NCBI GenBank assembly: GCA_027858915.1
Contig: JAQIBT010000092.1
Location: 1-64,000, forward strand
Direction: 5' to 3'
DNA length: 64,000 nucleotides
Source: Salinisphaera sp.
GTDB taxonomy: Bacteria; Pseudomonadota; Gammaproteobacteria; Nevskiales; Salinisphaeraceae
This document shows, one piece after another, positions 16,616-26,669 of this stretch (positions within the stretch are counted from its first letter, which is position 1; every line of letters starts with the position of its first letter). Under the pieces are notes generated by a model. That model searched no databases, was not told where the DNA came from, and was given only the letters and a program-made list of their open reading frames with translations. Made by a program: the position numbers and the translations under genes.

Positions 16616-18048
16616 TGCCCGGGCAAGCCACGCTGCCGCCGCTGGCGGTCGACCTCGACAACACCCTGGTCAACAGTGATCTATTGGTGGAATCGGCTTT
16701 CGTTCTGGCACGTACTCGGCCCCAGAGCCTGCTGAAGATACCGGGCTGGCTGCGGGCCGGCAAATCACGGCTCAAAGCCGAGATCGCCCATCGCGCTGAC
16801 ATCGGTATCGCGGACCTGCCCTACAACCAGCCGCTGATCGAATTTCTCGAGAAACAGAAAGCTACCGGCCGCGAATTGATTCTGGCGACCTCGTCCAACG
16901 AGCGTTATGCGCATCAGGTCGCCGACCATCTGCACCTGTTCGACACGGTGCTCGCCAGCACGGCAGACGTGAATCTCAGCGGGCAGGCCAAACTGGACGC
17001 CATTCAGGCGCACCTCGGCAACGATAAGCCGTTCGACTACGCAGCTGACCACGACGAAGACCGGGTGATCTGGCGCGCTGCCCGCAAGGCGATTCTGGTC
17101 AATGCCAGCCGTGCCACAGACGGCCGGGTCAGCCATGAGGCCGACGTAGAACACCGTTTCACACGCGAACAAGGTGGCTGGCGTACCTGGGTCCGTGCGA
17201 TGCGGGTTTATCAGTGGGCCAAGAACGCGCTGATATTCGTACCGATTCTGGCATCCCACGAGTTGATGAATGTCAGCACGTTGGTGAGTGCGGTGCTGGC
17301 ATTTCTGGCGTTCAGCCTGCTGGCCTCGAGCGTGTATCTGCTCAATGACCTGATCGACGTTGGCGATGATCGCCAGCATCCCAACAAGTGCCGGCGCCCG
17401 TTCGCCTCGGGGAAGTTGCCGGTCATCCAGGGCGTGCTGGCGATCCCGCTCCTGATACTGGCAGCCGTCGTCATTGCGCTGTTCCTGCCACCGCTGTTCT
17501 GGGCAGTGCTGCTGGCCTACTACCTGGCGACGCTGGCTTATTCCATAGGTCTCAAGCAGCTTGCGCTGCTGGACGTGCTCACCCTGGCAGGTCTGTATAC
17601 GCTGCGGATTATTGCCGGCGGCGCTGCCACCGGCATCCATCTGTCGTTCTGGCTACTGGCTTTGTCGATGTCGATGTTCCTGAGCCTGGCGATGGCCAAG
17701 CGCTGCACGGAACTACTGTTGGTCGCTAACCAGGACAAGCAGGCACCGCGCGGCCGCGGCTACGTGGCCTCCGATCTGGCACCACTGCAGAGCATGGGCT
17801 CGGCCGCCGGCTATGCCAGCGTCGTGATCCTGGCTTTGTATATCAACAGCCCCGATATCACCGAACATTATAGTCACCCAGCGCGGATCTGGCTGCTGTG
17901 TCCCGTGGTGCTGTACTGGATCAGTCGCATCTGGCTGAAAACACTGCGCGGGGAAATGTCCGATGACCCAATCGTGTTCGCGGCCCGTGATACGGGCAGC
18001 CGTCTGTGCATGATCGTCGGCGCCGTGATCATGTTCATGGCTGTGTGA
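16615..18048 (+). CDS. HAD phosphatase-UbiA prenyltransferase fusion (polyprenyl-P phosphoribosyltransferase-like)
   Basis: A 477-residue two-domain protein. Residues 1-190 are a HAD phosphatase: VDLDNTLV (D13, D15, T17) and ADHDEDRVIW. Residues 200-477 are a UbiA-type membrane transferase with the Mg-binding motif NDLIDVGDDRQHPNKCRRP starting at N244. The C-terminal half resembles decaprenyl-phosphate 5-phosphoribosyltransferase (Rv3806c type). The HAD domain would supply the 5-phosphate removal done by a separate phosphatase in mycobacteria. ATG 16615 follows AGGAG and overlaps the previous stop, so it is preferred to TTG 16612. DprE1- and DprE2-like genes follow directly. Fusion and context are seen; substrate is inferred. 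Confidence 0.88.
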   Translation: MPGQATLPPLAVDLDNTLVNSDLLVESAFVLARTRPQSLLKIPGWLRAGKSRLKAEIAHRADIGIADLPYNQPLIEFLEKQKATGRELILATSSNERYAHQVADHLHLFDTVLASTADVNLSGQAKLDAIQAHLGNDKPFDYAADHDEDRVIWRAARKAILVNASRATDGRVSHEADVEHRFTREQGGWRTWVRAMRVYQWAKNALIFVPILASHELMNVSTLVSAVLAFLAFSLLASSVYLLNDLIDVGDDRQHPNKCRRPFASGKLPVIQGVLAIPLLILAAVVIALFLPPLFWAVLLAYYLATLAYSIGLKQLALLDVLTLAGLYTLRIIAGGAATGIHLSFWLLALSMSMFLSLAMAKRCTELLLVANQDKQAPRGRGYVASDLAPLQSMGSAAGYASVVILALYINSPDITEHYSHPARIWLLCPVVLYWISRIWLKTLRGEMSDDPIVFAARDTGSRLCMIVGAVIMFMAV

Positions 18049-18062
18049 CGACGGCATCCGCT

Positions 18063-19403
18063 ATGAAAGACAACGTGTATCCATCCTGGGGGCGATTCCC
18101 GGCCAGCCGGCCGGCCAGTGCCGTTCGACCTGCCTCGGTTTCGGCCTTGCCGACGGCGGACACCGATCGCTCCACCGAGCTCCGACTGGCTTATGGCAAT
18201 GGCCGCAGCTACGGCGACAGCGGCCTGAACAATGGCGGTCAACTGATCGATATGCGGGGGTTGGATCGTTTCATCGCCTTCGACCCGGCAACCGGTATCC
18301 TCGAATGCGAACCAGGGGTGCTGATTGCCGACGTGCTCGAATTGGCTGTTTCGCAGGGTTGGTTCATCCCGGTCAGTCCTGGCACCCAGTACGTCACGCT
18401 AGGAGGCGCGCTGGCCAATGATATTCACGGGAAGAACCATCATGGGGCCGGCACCTTTGGATGCCACGTACTCGACTTCGATCTGCTACGCAGCGACGGC
18501 ACCCTCCATGTCTGCAGCCGCAACGAAAATTCCCACTGGTTTGCGGCTACCGTTGGTGGGCTTGGTCTGACCGGCTTCATTACCCGTGTGCGGATAGCGC
18601 TCAAGCGCATCGAAGGGCCGTTCATGGACGTGGACACCCATCGCTTCGATTCGCTAGATGAGTTCTTCGAATTGTCAGCGGCCTCCAGCGATACCTATGA
18701 ATACACCGTCGCCTGGGTCGATTGCAGCGCACGCGGCACGAATCTGGGCCGCGGCTGGTTCATGCGCGCCAATCACCGGCCGGCGCTTGGCCAGCTGCGC
18801 GACCCGGGGCCGCGTCGCAGCCCGACGTTTCCGGCTACGCCGCCGTTCTCGTTGATGAACAGCGTGACCCTGCGGCCACTGAACACCCTGTATTTTCATC
18901 GTAAGCGCCGCCGCCGATTCCGCCGTGCGCAGCATTATCAACCCTATTTCTACCCGCTGGACGGTATTCAGCATTGGAACAAGGCCTACGGCCCGAAGGG
19001 TTTTCTGCAATATCAGTGTGTCGTGCCACCGACAGAGGCCCAGGCGTCGATCACGGAACTGCTGGAACGCATCGCCGCTGCAGGAGCCGGTTCGTTTCTA
19101 TCGGTGCTCAAGGTCTTTGGTGATCGACCATCGCCCGGTCTGATGTCGTTTCCGCGTCCGGGCGCGACGCTGGCACTGGATTTTCCCAATCGCGGCAGCG
19201 AAACGCTCAAGCTGCTTGACCAACTTGATTCGGTCGTCATGGCCGCCGGCGGTGCCGTCTATCCGGCCAAGGATGCGCGCATGTCGCCCGAAGCATTTCG
19301 GCAGTACTTCCCGAATTGGGCCCGATTTTCCGAATATGTGGACCCCGGGCTGTCATCTAGCTTCTGGCGCCGGGTTCAGGGAAACCAAGGAAACTCTTCA
19401 TGA
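18063..19403 (+). CDS. FAD-dependent oxidase DprE1-like (decaprenylphosphoryl-ribose 2-oxidase)
   Basis: A 446-residue VAO-type flavoprotein. The FAD-binding region has YGNGRSYGDSGLN, then GTQYVTLGGALANDIHGKNHH (His126-His127) and GAGTFG, nearly the DprE1 signature, and the C-terminus has YPAKDARMSPEAF. DprE1 oxidises decaprenylphosphoryl-ribose to the 2-keto form. The benzothiazinone-target Cys of Mtb DprE1 (Cys387, context TLCVDFP) is replaced by Ala371 in TLALDFP. ATG 18063 is favoured over the frame start at 18006, which overlaps the previous gene. Its stop overlaps the SDR start (ATGA). Cytoplasmic or membrane-associated. Confidence 0.9.
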   Translation: MKDNVYPSWGRFPASRPASAVRPASVSALPTADTDRSTELRLAYGNGRSYGDSGLNNGGQLIDMRGLDRFIAFDPATGILECEPGVLIADVLELAVSQGWFIPVSPGTQYVTLGGALANDIHGKNHHGAGTFGCHVLDFDLLRSDGTLHVCSRNENSHWFAATVGGLGLTGFITRVRIALKRIEGPFMDVDTHRFDSLDEFFELSAASSDTYEYTVAWVDCSARGTNLGRGWFMRANHRPALGQLRDPGPRRSPTFPATPPFSLMNSVTLRPLNTLYFHRKRRRRFRRAQHYQPYFYPLDGIQHWNKAYGPKGFLQYQCVVPPTEAQASITELLERIAAAGAGSFLSVLKVFGDRPSPGLMSFPRPGATLALDFPNRGSETLKLLDQLDSVVMAAGGAVYPAKDARMSPEAFRQYFPNWARFSEYVDPGLSSSFWRRVQGNQGNSS

Positions 19404-20137
19404 ACAAGATTCTCATCGTTGGCGCGACTTCTGCGATTGCCGAACAGACAGCCCGGCGTTTTGCCGAGCGCGGCGACGCGTTGTTTCTGGTCGCCCGCAA
19501 CGCGGACAAGCTCGCGCCCGTTGCCGACGACCTGAAGGTCCGCGGCGCAGCAGACGTTGTGAGCTACACCATGGACGCCGACGCGGTGGATCAGCACGGC
19601 GCCATGCTGGACGCCGCCGACAATGCACTCGGTGGTATCGACACGGTGCTGATCGCCTACGGCACCCTGCCCGATCAGGCGGCCTGCGCCGCCGACCCCA
19701 GGATCGCGATGCAGGCCTGGCATACCAACGCCACGAGCGTGATCGCCCTGGTGACCGATATCGCCAATCGCATGGAGCAGCGCGGCAGCGGGCTGATTGC
19801 CGTGATTTCGTCAGTCGCTGGCGACCGTGGCCGGGCCAGTAATTATGTCTACGGCAGCGCCAAGGCCGGCCTCAACGCGTTTCTGGACGGCCTGCGGCAT
19901 CGCCTGCACGGCAGTAGCGTACAGGTGCTGACGATTCGGCCCGGTCTGGTCGACACGCCGATGACCGCCGGCATGGACAAAGGGCCGTTGTTTGCCCAGC
20001 CGGAAAAAGTCGGCAGCGATATATTCAAGGCGATCAATAAGCGAAGTGCGGTGGTCTACACCCCCGGCATCTGGCGATGGATCATGACCATCATCCGCTG
20101 CGTACCGCGAGCCGTGTTTCATCGAACCAAGCTATGA
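19400..20137 (+). CDS. Short-chain dehydrogenase, DprE2-like
   Basis: A 245-residue classical-type SDR. The nucleotide-binding motif is VGATSAIAEQTARRFAERG and the catalytic region shows ISSVAGDRGRASNYVYGSAK, with Ser, Tyr and Lys in place (YGSAK). RPGLVDTPMT follows. DprE2 reduces the 2-keto intermediate made by DprE1 to decaprenylphosphoryl-arabinose, using NADH. Assignment rests on the SDR fold plus direct translational coupling (ATGA) to the DprE1-like gene; by itself it would be a generic SDR. AAGGAAAC lies just before the start. Confidence 0.87.
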   Translation: MNKILIVGATSAIAEQTARRFAERGDALFLVARNADKLAPVADDLKVRGAADVVSYTMDADAVDQHGAMLDAADNALGGIDTVLIAYGTLPDQAACAADPRIAMQAWHTNATSVIALVTDIANRMEQRGSGLIAVISSVAGDRGRASNYVYGSAKAGLNAFLDGLRHRLHGSSVQVLTIRPGLVDTPMTAGMDKGPLFAQPEKVGSDIFKAINKRSAVVYTPGIWRWIMTIIRCVPRAVFHRTKL

Positions 20138-21621
20138 CCGATAGCCGCACCGCGCAGCGACGCGAACCGGCAGCGATCGTACTGCTGATCGCGCTGTATC
20201 TGTTATCGCGCGGTCTGTTCTATCTCGCAGGCGTGCGCTTCGATCTGGCGCCGCTCGCAACGTCCTGGCAGATTCTCGACCCGGTATTGCTGCATTCGGA
20301 TCTGCTACAGAGCCTACTCTACATGCCAGGCCAGCCGCCGCTGTACAACCTGGTGCTCGGCGTGGTTCTCAAGGCAAGTGCAGCGCTTGGCGGCGGTGAA
20401 TGGCTGACGGCAGCACTCTTGCGCACGTTGTTCGGCGCCTTGGCACTCGCCAGTTGCCTGCTGCTGTACGGCCTGATGCGCCGGCTGCGCGTCGGCCTTG
20501 TCAAGGCATGGATAGTGACCGCGATATTCATGTGCTCGCCGGCACTTGTGCTGTACGAGAGCCTGCCCTATTACACGGTCATGGTGCTGGCTCTGCTGAT
20601 GACCATCGCTTGGCTGTTCCATGCCTGCATGACCCATTTCACCGCGCCCCGAGCGTTTGCTCTGTGCGTGGCGATGGCTGTGCTGATTTACACGCGCTCC
20701 ATGTTCCAGATCGAATGGATGTTGGTGCTGATCGCGTACGCGGCGCTGGTTCTACCCGGTCATCGCCGCACCGTTATGCTCGCCGCGACTCTGCCTTTGC
20801 TTCTGGTGCTGTGCCTGTACGCCAAGAACGTGGCGGTGATCGGCCAATTTTCGACCTCGGACTGGATGGGCATGAGTCTGGCCAAGCTCACCACGCTCAA
20901 ACTGGACCAACCGACGCGCCAGCGCCTGGTGGCCGAAGGCCGAATGTCGTCGATGGCACTCGACGACAAGGCATTCGATATTCCCGAAGCCTACGAGGAG
21001 CATATCGGCGGCGTGCCGGACACCGGCATCGCCGTACTCGACGACAAGCGCAAATCGACCGGTCATATCAACTATAACTACAAGCCGTATGCAAACATTT
21101 CCCGCATGGCCACACACGACGCGACGGTGGCGCTTCGGACCCATCCGAGCGTCTATCTGAAATCAGTTGGCATCGCGTGGCTGATGTTCTTCCGGCCGTC
21201 GAGCGACTACCCTTTCCTCAAGGCCAATCGGGATGCGCTGGGCCTATGGTCACAGGGCTATGCGAAGGTTGTGGCCGGTCAGCCCGTCTATCCGGCAAAT
21301 CCGAAATTCGATCTCAAACCGGGCACGATCGGGCTGTTCATCGCGGCAGGCTATGTGCTCGCGGCGCTCTTCGGTCTAGGGCTCGTCATCCGCTGTCTTG
21401 TCAGGCGTCGGATCAGCGCAGACGACGCGACGCTGATCTTCCTGTGGCTGAACTTGATGTACGTCAGCGTGATCGGCAACGCGCTGGAAATAGACGAAAA
21501 CCAGCGCTTTCGATTCGCCGTCAACCCGTTCATCGTGGCCCTGATAGTGGCCGCGCTGACCCGATTAGCAGGTACCTGGCGGCGTCGCCGAGCGATACCG
21601 GGACGCACGAATGCTGCGTGA
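20134..21621 (+). CDS. GT-C-like polytopic membrane glycosyltransferase (candidate)
   Basis: A 495-residue integral membrane protein with roughly ten hydrophobic segments and a large loop around residues 250-340. The early sequence LHSDLLQSLLYMPGQPPLYN after TM1 resembles the first periplasmic loop of PMT/ArnT-type (GT39/GT83) glycosyltransferases, where an acidic residue is catalytic. These use polyprenyl-phosphate sugars as donors. ATG 20134 overlaps the SDR stop (ATGA); the frame start at 20077 is rejected. As the last gene of the operon it is a natural candidate to use a polyprenyl-phosphate arabinose donor. The acceptor is unknown and the family call is tentative. Confidence 0.7.
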   Translation: MTDSRTAQRREPAAIVLLIALYLLSRGLFYLAGVRFDLAPLATSWQILDPVLLHSDLLQSLLYMPGQPPLYNLVLGVVLKASAALGGGEWLTAALLRTLFGALALASCLLLYGLMRRLRVGLVKAWIVTAIFMCSPALVLYESLPYYTVMVLALLMTIAWLFHACMTHFTAPRAFALCVAMAVLIYTRSMFQIEWMLVLIAYAALVLPGHRRTVMLAATLPLLLVLCLYAKNVAVIGQFSTSDWMGMSLAKLTTLKLDQPTRQRLVAEGRMSSMALDDKAFDIPEAYEEHIGGVPDTGIAVLDDKRKSTGHINYNYKPYANISRMATHDATVALRTHPSVYLKSVGIAWLMFFRPSSDYPFLKANRDALGLWSQGYAKVVAGQPVYPANPKFDLKPGTIGLFIAAGYVLAALFGLGLVIRCLVRRRISADDATLIFLWLNLMYVSVIGNALEIDENQRFRFAVNPFIVALIVAALTRLAGTWRRRRAIPGRTNAA

Positions 21622-21754
21622 TATCTCGACGAAAGACAGGCAATGCGCCTGCGAGTGAGCGCCAATACACGCGAACGCGCATAACGGCACTCGTTAAAAG
21701 TCGGGTTTGCTTCACTTAAGACAAAGACTGTTTACCCGCAGATTCACGCACCGG

Positions 21755-24700
21755 TCAGGCTGCGCCGCTCAGGCTGCTCGGCCCGGGCATGGCAAGTCGT
21801 GCCAGGTCGCGTACGGCGACCGCCAAGTGCTCGTGCTCTGGTTGTTCGATCGCCCGCAACTCGGCCAGCCGCGCGCCGATGAATGCCACGGTCCGTTCAT
21901 GGGCCTGGCGCCAATCGTCCAGCGGTGTATCGCCGGCGGTCTCGAGTACCTGGCGCACAACCTGCTGATGGATCCGGTAGCTGTCGGCTCGCAGGCTGGT
22001 TCTTGCCAGCGCCTGCCAGCGACCGTTGGCCGGTAGCTGATGGATGGCCTCCTGCAGCCACGGCACGCCCAGTTCGTCGCCCAGTCGATAGAAGATATGC
22101 GCAACCTCAGCCACATCACGGGCGTGATCGCTGGCCAGCGATACGACATCCATGATGCCGCCCCCGGTATCCGCACTGGCGATCGTCGAGGCCAGTTCTG
22201 CGCCGACGCCAGCCGCTTCCCATTCCGCGCGGGCCACTTCCCAGCGTTCGCGATAGCTGCCGGCCAGGAATTCAGGCAGGTCGGCAAACAGGCGTCTTGC
22301 CCCGCCCTGATAGCGCTCGATAAGCGTGCCGAGATCACTCTCCAGATCCGATGTGGACAACCACCAGTTCATGGCATGCTTGAGAAACGCGATCACGATC
22401 TTATACAGCTCATACTGCTGGGCGGTGGGGATCCGGTTGTCCAGCGTCTCGATCGCGCTGAAGATCGTCTCGCCTCCGAGCCAGCTGTCAGCCAGCACGT
22501 AGCCGCGTACGGCCGCTTCCATACGCGTGCCGAAACCGGCCGGCAGCCGGTGCGCCGTCGCGATCCCCAGCCGATCGACCATCTGATTGGTAATCAGGGT
22601 TGTAACCAGCTCGCGCTTGAGACGATGGTTGTCGACCGCTTCCGGAAAACGTGCCGCGAGCTGCGCCGGAAAACCGTCCTCGAGCCAGCGTTCAAGCCAA
22701 GGATCATCGGCCATATCGCCGGCCAATGCAGCGTCGGCGAGTGCCAGCTTGTTGTAGGAGATCAGCACCGCCAGCTCTGGGCGCGTCAGGCCCTGACGGC
22801 TGCGCTGGCGTTCTTCGATGGTTTCGTCGTCCGGCAGCCGTTCCAGGCGACGATCCAGACGACCGTCTCGTTCCAACGCCCGCATGAAGCTGATCTGTTC
22901 GTCGAAGCGTGAGACGGTCTCGCTTTCCATCAAGCTGATTTGCTGAGTCTGCAGATAATTGGTGCGCAACACCAGATCGATCACGCCCGGAGTCATCTCG
23001 GCAAGCAGCGTGTTGCGCGCAGCCCGGTCAAGCTTGCCGGCCGCTTCCACAGTGCCTAGCGCGATCTTGATATTAACCTCGAGATCGGATGAATCGACGC
23101 CGCCGGAGTTGTCGATGGCATCCGTGTTGAGCCGGCCGCCGGCCAGCGCATATTCGATTCGCCCGGCCTGCGTCAGGCCCAGATTGCCGCCTTCGCCCAC
23201 GACCTTTGCACGCAGCTCATGGCCATCCACGCGCAGCCCGTCGTTGGCCCGATCGCCGACATCGGCGTGCGATTCGGCTCTGGCCTTGACGTAGGTGCCG
23301 ATGCCGCCGTTCCACAGCAGATCGACCGGCGCCTTGAGAATGGCACTGATCAGCGCATTGGGAGCCATCCGCGATTGATTGATACCCAGCGCTCTTTGTG
23401 CCTCGGCGGACAACTCAATGATCTTGGCGCTGCGATCGAATACGCCGCCACCGCGCGAGATCAATCGTTCTTCATAGTCGCGCCAACCGGAGGCCGGCCC
23501 GACAAACAGGCGTTTGCGTTCGGCAAAACCGGCAGCCGTGTCCGGATCCGGATCAATGAAGATGTGCAGATGATTGAACGCGGCAATCAGACGGATATGC
23601 TCGGACAACAACATGCCGTTGCCAAACACGTCGCCACCCATATCGCCAACGCCGACGACCGTGAGCGGCTCGGTCTGGGTGTTGCGACCCATCTCGCGAA
23701 AATGCCGCTTGACGCCTTCCCAGGCTCCGCGCGCGGTGATGCCCATGGTCTTGTGATCGTAGCCGGCCGAACCGCCGGAGGCGAAGGCGTCGTCCAACCA
23801 GAAGCCGTACTCTGCAGAAAGGGTATTGGCGATATCCGAGAATGTCGCCGTGCCCTTGTCGGCAGCTACCACCAGATAAGGATCATCCCCGTCACGGGCC
23901 AGCACTCGCTCGGGACGCACTACGGCATCCCCGACGCGATTGTCGGTAATATCCAGCAAGCCACGGATAAACATCTTGTAGCCGGCGATACCGCGCGCCT
24001 GGCGTGCATCGCGGGTCTCGCCCGGCGGCGGATTCTTGATCACGAAGCCACCCTTGGCACCTACCGGCACGATCACCGCGTTCTTGACCATCTGCGCCTT
24101 CATCAGGCCCAGCACCTCGGTACGGAAGTCCTCGCGCCGATCTGACCAGCGCAGCCCACCGCGGGCCACCAGGCCGCCGCGTAGATGGATGCCTTCCACC
24201 GCTGGAGCATAGACGAAGGTTTCGAACATCGGACGCGGATCAGGCAGCTCCAACAGGGTCGACGGATCCAGCTTGATCGAGACATACGCCTTGAGCCGAC
24301 CGTCCTCGCTGTGCTGGAAGTAGTTGGTGCGCAGAGCCGACACCACCACAGCCTGGAATGCACGCAGGACACGATCGGCGTCCAGACTCGCGACCTCGTC
24401 GAGTGCGCCGTCGATGGCTGCCAGGGCCTGCGCGTCGCCAGCCGATGAGTGTTTGCCGTCGGGATCAAAGCGATCTTCAAACAAATGCACCAGGCGACCC
24501 ACGATCTCGGCATGCTCGGCCAGCTGGTTCTGGATGTAGGCCGGAGAAAACGGCAGCTCAGTCTGCAACAGATAGCGCGTAATCGTGCGCACGAGGACGA
24601 CCTGGCGTGGCGTGAAGGCAGCGTCGATCACCAGCCGGTTCAGACCATCGTCCTCGGCCTGGTTGTGCATGATGTCGGAAAACGCGGCCGCCAAGGCGTC

Positions 24701-26551
24701 CCGGCATGCCGGGTTGGCGAGCGCCGGAGCATTCGGATGCTCGGCCTCGAATTCATGAATCCACTGCGCGACGCGGCCGGTACGCGCGATCCGGTAGGGA
24801 TGCTGGGCATGCACCGACAGACCGAAATTCTCGAGGATCGGCAATACGTGCGACAGGGGCATGTCATCGCCGCTGCCGTATAGCTTGAGCGTAACCGCCC
24901 CGTTCTCGCCGGGGGGCTCGGCACGCAGGACGGCGGTATCGTCGTCGTCCAGTGCAACCAGTATCCGCGCATCCGATACCGCCGAGACGGCATCGAATCG
25001 ATCCCGATATGCCGAATCAAACGCGTGCGCATAGGCGGGCATCGACAGACCGAGCTCACGCGCTGCCGCAGCAAACCGATCGGGCCAGCCACGGGTAATT
25101 GCAACCAACGCGTTCTCGACGGTATCGACGTTGGCTTCCGGGGTCTCCGGATCGATCGAAATCTGATAGTGCACACGTACGACTTCGCCACGCAGAAACT
25201 GAGCACCCGATTCCTGACACGTGCCGTCAAGCTGACGTTCGAGTTCGGATTCGATCTGGGCCCGCAGAGCCAGGGTGTAGCGCTCGCGCGACATGTAGAC
25301 GATGCAGGAATAGAATCGCTGGTATCGATCACGTCGCAGGAACAGACGCAGCGGCTCGGTTTCGCGCATGCCCAGCACGCCCATCACCGTATCGAACAAT
25401 TCCTCCTCGGACGACTGAAACAGCTCGTCACGCGGGAACGTCTCCAGGATATAGCTCAGGCTTTTGGCCGCATGCGAACGCGGCCGCAGCGCCGCTCGCG
25501 ACATCACGTGCGAAATCTTGCGCCTCAGCATGGGAATATCACGTGGACTGGCGCGATACGCCTCGCCCGAGAACAGGCCCAGGAAACGATGGGCGCCGAT
25601 CACGTTGCCGGTAGAGTCGACGCGCTTGATCGCGACCACATCCATGGTTTCGGGATGATGGATCCACGAATGCGCGTTGGCCTTGGTCACCACCAGCAGC
25701 CGTGCCGATTGCGTGTACTGGTCAAGAACCGCCGCGGGCGCAACATAACCGTCGGGATCGATTCCCGGCCGCTCCTCGCGCAGCAGTCCAAGACTGGTGT
25801 TTGGCACGTCCACCATCACGTCTTCGCGCTCGTTCAGCGGTTCGATCGCACGACAACGATAGCCAAGCAGCGTGAAATGATCGTCGGCCAGCCAGGATAC
25901 AAACGCCTGGGTCTCGGTGCGTTCTTCGCGATCCAGACCGCAGTTGACAGCGTCCAGCTCGGCCACGACTTTCTGTAGCTGGCGCCGCATGGGCTGCCAA
26001 TCCGCCACGACACAGGACAGATCCGACAGACTGGATTCGACCCGTGCAATCAAGGCCTCACCGCTCATGCCGACCGGCGTCGCGAACTCGATTCGGATCA
26101 GCGATTCCTCGTCACCATGTTCGCGGTTCGCCGAGGCACGATCGATATGCTCGAGCTGTCCTTGTGTATTGCGGCGTATCCGCAGCACCGGATGCATCAT
26201 CCAGTCGACCTCGGCGCCGGTTTCGCGCACCGCCAGACTGACGGTGTCCACCAGGAACGCCATGTCGTCGGCCACTGTGATCAGTGCGGCGTCGCATTCG
26301 TTGTCGCCATCGGCGACGCCATTGAGCGCGACACGCATCTCCCCCCGCATACGCGGTTGGCTGAGCAGTTGGTAATGTTCGCGCAACGCCGAGTACAACC
26401 GTCCCACCGATCGCACGCGCAGCGCTTCATCTGGCACTCCATCGAGACAGGTGTCGACGAAGGCCACCATGGGCTCTACGCGATCGAGCGTCTGGTCTTC
26501 GGCGGCACAGGCTTTCACCTGGGCAATCAAGGCAGCAGTCTGACTATTCAT
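21755..26551 (-). CDS. gdhB: NAD-specific glutamate dehydrogenase (large, GDH180 class)
   Basis: A 1598-residue enzyme, the size of the 180-kDa NAD-GDH class (about 1600). It deaminates glutamate to 2-oxoglutarate and ammonium. Visible pieces: the ACT-like N-terminal half, the catalytic core with GGLRWSDRREDFRTEVLGLM and KNAVIVPVGAKGGFVIK, DMGGDVFGNGMLLS, and HIFIDPDPD. The start at 26551 (MNSQTAALIAQVKACAAED) agrees with the family N-terminus. It is the largest gene in the window, is monocistronic, and converges on the arabinose-like operon. The gdhB symbol follows Pseudomonas usage. Confidence 0.96.
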   Translation of the reverse strand: MNSQTAALIAQVKACAAEDQTLDRVEPMVAFVDTCLDGVPDEALRVRSVGRLYSALREHYQLLSQPRMRGEMRVALNGVADGDNECDAALITVADDMAFLVDTVSLAVRETGAEVDWMMHPVLRIRRNTQGQLEHIDRASANREHGDEESLIRIEFATPVGMSGEALIARVESSLSDLSCVVADWQPMRRQLQKVVAELDAVNCGLDREERTETQAFVSWLADDHFTLLGYRCRAIEPLNEREDVMVDVPNTSLGLLREERPGIDPDGYVAPAAVLDQYTQSARLLVVTKANAHSWIHHPETMDVVAIKRVDSTGNVIGAHRFLGLFSGEAYRASPRDIPMLRRKISHVMSRAALRPRSHAAKSLSYILETFPRDELFQSSEEELFDTVMGVLGMRETEPLRLFLRRDRYQRFYSCIVYMSRERYTLALRAQIESELERQLDGTCQESGAQFLRGEVVRVHYQISIDPETPEANVDTVENALVAITRGWPDRFAAAARELGLSMPAYAHAFDSAYRDRFDAVSAVSDARILVALDDDDTAVLRAEPPGENGAVTLKLYGSGDDMPLSHVLPILENFGLSVHAQHPYRIARTGRVAQWIHEFEAEHPNAPALANPACRDALAAAFSDIMHNQAEDDGLNRLVIDAAFTPRQVVLVRTITRYLLQTELPFSPAYIQNQLAEHAEIVGRLVHLFEDRFDPDGKHSSAGDAQALAAIDGALDEVASLDADRVLRAFQAVVVSALRTNYFQHSEDGRLKAYVSIKLDPSTLLELPDPRPMFETFVYAPAVEGIHLRGGLVARGGLRWSDRREDFRTEVLGLMKAQMVKNAVIVPVGAKGGFVIKNPPPGETRDARQARGIAGYKMFIRGLLDITDNRVGDAVVRPERVLARDGDDPYLVVAADKGTATFSDIANTLSAEYGFWLDDAFASGGSAGYDHKTMGITARGAWEGVKRHFREMGRNTQTEPLTVVGVGDMGGDVFGNGMLLSEHIRLIAAFNHLHIFIDPDPDTAAGFAERKRLFVGPASGWRDYEERLISRGGGVFDRSAKIIELSAEAQRALGINQSRMAPNALISAILKAPVDLLWNGGIGTYVKARAESHADVGDRANDGLRVDGHELRAKVVGEGGNLGLTQAGRIEYALAGGRLNTDAIDNSGGVDSSDLEVNIKIALGTVEAAGKLDRAARNTLLAEMTPGVIDLVLRTNYLQTQQISLMESETVSRFDEQISFMRALERDGRLDRRLERLPDDETIEERQRSRQGLTRPELAVLISYNKLALADAALAGDMADDPWLERWLEDGFPAQLAARFPEAVDNHRLKRELVTTLITNQMVDRLGIATAHRLPAGFGTRMEAAVRGYVLADSWLGGETIFSAIETLDNRIPTAQQYELYKIVIAFLKHAMNWWLSTSDLESDLGTLIERYQGGARRLFADLPEFLAGSYRERWEVARAEWEAAGVGAELASTIASADTGGGIMDVVSLASDHARDVAEVAHIFYRLGDELGVPWLQEAIHQLPANGRWQALARTSLRADSYRIHQQVVRQVLETAGDTPLDDWRQAHERTVAFIGARLAELRAIEQPEHEHLAVAVRDLARLAMPGPSSLSGAA

Positions 26552-26669
26552 GTCAATCCGTGAGGCGATTACAGGACTTCAGGCGAACGTTACGCCTACC
26601 CCGTCAGATACAACAACCCGGCCAAGGTCTGAGCCGAAAACCCTTGCGCCCCAGCGCTAGCTAGTTCCG

